From: Gammaproteobacteria bacterium
GTDB lineage: Bacteria > Pseudomonadota > Gammaproteobacteria > Steroidobacterales > Steroidobacteraceae
Direction: 5' to 3'
Assembly (NCBI GenBank): GCA_030039615.1
Contig: JASHVF010000046.1
Location: 1 to 6,594, forward strand
DNA length: 6,594 bases
Made by a program: the position numbers and the translations under genes. Numbering within the stretch: position 1 is the first letter of the stretch; each line of letters starts with the position of its first letter. This document shows positions 5,388-6,594 of the stretch, piece after piece. The notes under the pieces were generated by a model, which saw only the letters and a list, made by a program, of their open reading frames with translations, made no database searches and had not been told where the DNA came from.

Positions 5388-6594
5388 CTAACCCTGCGCA
5401 CCCTCGGCCGCCGGCGTCGCCTGCGCGCCGCTCTCCTGGTGCGGATGCTTGCGCGCCCAGCGCACCACCAGGCGGTCGAGGTACAGGTAGATCACCGGGG
5501 TCGTGAACAGTGTCAGCATCTGGCTCAAGACCAGGCCGCCGACCATTGTATAGCCGAGCGGCTGACGCAGCTCCGAGCCCGTGCCGTGGCCGAGCATGAG
5601 CGGCAGTGCGCCGAGCAGCGCCGCCATGGTGGTCATCATGATGGGCCGGAAGCGCAGCAGGCACGCGCGGCGGATTGCCGCCTGCGGCTCGAGCCCCTCG
5701 TTGCGCTCGGCGTGGATGGCGAAATCGACCATCATGATGCCGTTCTTCTTGACGATGCCGATCAGCAGGATGATGCCGATGAGGCCCACCACCGAGAGGT
5801 CGAAGTGGAACAGCATCAGCATGAGCAGCGCACCGACGCCGGCCGAAGGCAGCGTCGAGAGAATGGTGAGCGGGTGGATGTAGCTCTCGTAGAGCACGCC
5901 CAGGATGATGTACACGGCGAGCAGCGCCGCGAGGATCAGCAGCGGCGCGGTCCGCAGTGAGTCCTTGAAGGCCTGCGCCGTGCCCTGGAAGGTGCCGAGG
6001 ATCGCCGCCGGCATGTGGATGGTGGCGGCGACCTTCTGGATGGCCGCCACGGCGTCGCCGAGCGCCACGCCCGGAGCCAGGTTGAAGGAGAGCGTGACCG
6101 CCGGGAACTGCCCCTGGTGATTCACCGAGAGATAGCTGGTGTGACCGGTGTCGTAGCGCGTGAAGGTCGAGAGCGGCACCTGCTGCCCGGTGAGCGGTGA
6201 CTTGATGTAGATCTTGTGCAGCGTATCGGGGTCGCCGAGCAGCGCAGGGCTCACCTCGAGCACCACGTGGTAGCTGTTGAGCTGGGTGAAGTACTGGGTG
6301 ACTTCGCGCTGGCCGAAGGCATCGTACAGCGTGTTGTCGATGAGTGCCGGCTGGATGCCGAAGCGCGCCGCCTGGTCGCGGTCGATGACCAGCGCCAGCT
6401 TGGTGCTGCTCGACTGCTGGTCGGATGCCACGTCGCGCAGCTCGGGCAGCTTCTTCAGCTCCGCGAGCAGCCGCGGTGCCCAGGTGTTGAGCTCCTCGAG
6501 GTTCGCGTCCTGCAGCGTGAACTGGTACTGGGTGCGCGCCAGGCGCCCGCCGACGTTCAGGTCCTGGGAGGCCTGCAGGAATACCGTGCCGTCG
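5388..6594 (-). CDS. mdtC: MdtC-type RND multidrug efflux permease, C-terminal 401 residues
   Basis: The 5' part of the gene lies beyond the right edge, and the first complete codon ends at 6591. The visible 401 residues are about 40% of a protein usually near 1,030 residues. This is an inner-membrane proton/drug antiporter that works with a membrane-fusion protein and an outer-membrane channel. The fragment covers the later part of the second periplasmic loop and five membrane segments, TM8-TM12 (about fragment residues 213-233, 240-262, 265-290, 317-338 and 346-372). MdtC-like stretches include QDLNVGGR (10-17), LPELRDV-SDQQ (49-60), NAFGQR-like DAFGQR (91-96), SVNHQG (156-161), HPLTILSTLPSAGVGALL (240-257), ACLLRFRPIMMTT (310-322) and GSELRQPLG (339-347). 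K283 in IVKKNGIMMVDFA matches the proton-relay lysine of AcrB (K940); the usual alanine after KN is glycine. Resemblance is closer to MdtC than to MdtB, CusA or AcrB. mdtA and mdtB homologues would be expected upstream. Confidence 0.9.
   Translation of the reverse strand, partial: DGTVFLQASQDLNVGGRLARTQYQFTLQDANLEELNTWAPRLLAELKKLPELRDVASDQQSSSTKLALVIDRDQAARFGIQPALIDNTLYDAFGQREVTQYFTQLNSYHVVLEVSPALLGDPDTLHKIYIKSPLTGQQVPLSTFTRYDTGHTSYLSVNHQGQFPAVTLSFNLAPGVALGDAVAAIQKVAATIHMPAAILGTFQGTAQAFKDSLRTAPLLILAALLAVYIILGVLYESYIHPLTILSTLPSAGVGALLMLMLFHFDLSVVGLIGIILLIGIVKKNGIMMVDFAIHAERNEGLEPQAAIRRACLLRFRPIMMTTMAALLGALPLMLGHGTGSELRQPLGYTMVGGLVLSQMLTLFTTPVIYLYLDRLVVRWARKHPHQESGAQATPAAEGAQG

Noticed and set aside
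4680..5960. A 426-codon plus-strand open frame antisense to the regulator and the pump
   Set aside because: It runs across two real genes and their junction, and its product is rich in His, Gln, Glu and Arg with no recognisable domain.
5388..6594. Heavy-metal RND pump (CusA/CzcA type), suggested by the adjacent CusR-like regulator
   Set aside because: The visible permease sequence matches the MdtC drug-pump type throughout, including the QDLNVGGR, SVNHQG and GSELRQPLG stretches.
1..6594. CRISPR array, tRNA/rRNA, insertion sequence, phage or riboswitch
   Set aside because: No regularly spaced repeats, transposase or integrase motifs, terminal repeats, or recognisable structured RNA were seen; coding density is nearly complete.

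Overview
This is a GC-rich, densely coded chromosomal window. It looks like a gammaproteobacterium of the high-GC kind (Xanthomonadales- or Nevskiales-like). The evidence for that is an E. coli-type TrmB, an MdtC-type RND pump, and a small acidic protein that resembles a family I associate with Gammaproteobacteria. Genus cannot be read from the sequence. There are seven genes, two of them cut by the window edges. No RNA genes, mobile elements, CRISPR arrays or integration sites are visible.

Layout, left to right. (1) Positions 1-149, minus strand: the N-terminus of a small conserved acidic protein. (2) A 182-bp divergent spacer. (3) Positions 332-964, plus strand: a six-helix MarC/UPF0056 membrane protein. 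(4) Positions 973-1662, minus strand: TrmB, the tRNA m7G46 methyltransferase, convergent with marC across only 8 bp; a perfect 8-bp inverted repeat covers both stop codons. (5) A 96-bp divergent spacer with a candidate extended -10 promoter. (6) Positions 1759-3360, plus strand: an exported family S10 serine carboxypeptidase with a complete Ser-Asp-His triad. (7) Positions 3335-6594, minus strand: a tightly packed operon reading from the right edge, with the 3' part of an MdtC-type RND permease, then an OmpR-family response regulator, then a HAMP-containing sensor histidine kinase. The kinase gene overlaps the end of the S10 gene by 26 bp.

The most coherent unit is the efflux operon. The permease stop is 3 bp from the GTG start of the regulator, and the regulator and kinase genes overlap by 8 bp, so pump and two-component system are very likely co-transcribed and translationally coupled. 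The logic recalls E. coli mdtABCD-baeSR (envelope stress sensing that drives a drug pump), but the order of the two signalling genes is reversed and the kinase H-box is not BaeS-like. This is probably a convergent or rearranged arrangement rather than the Bae system itself. The remaining genes are ordinary housekeeping or accessory genes with no obvious functional link to the pump. I found no clearly new biological system here. The points most worth checking are the pump-sensor operon, the uncharacterised periplasmic sensor region of the kinase, and the secreted carboxypeptidase that ends inside the kinase gene.
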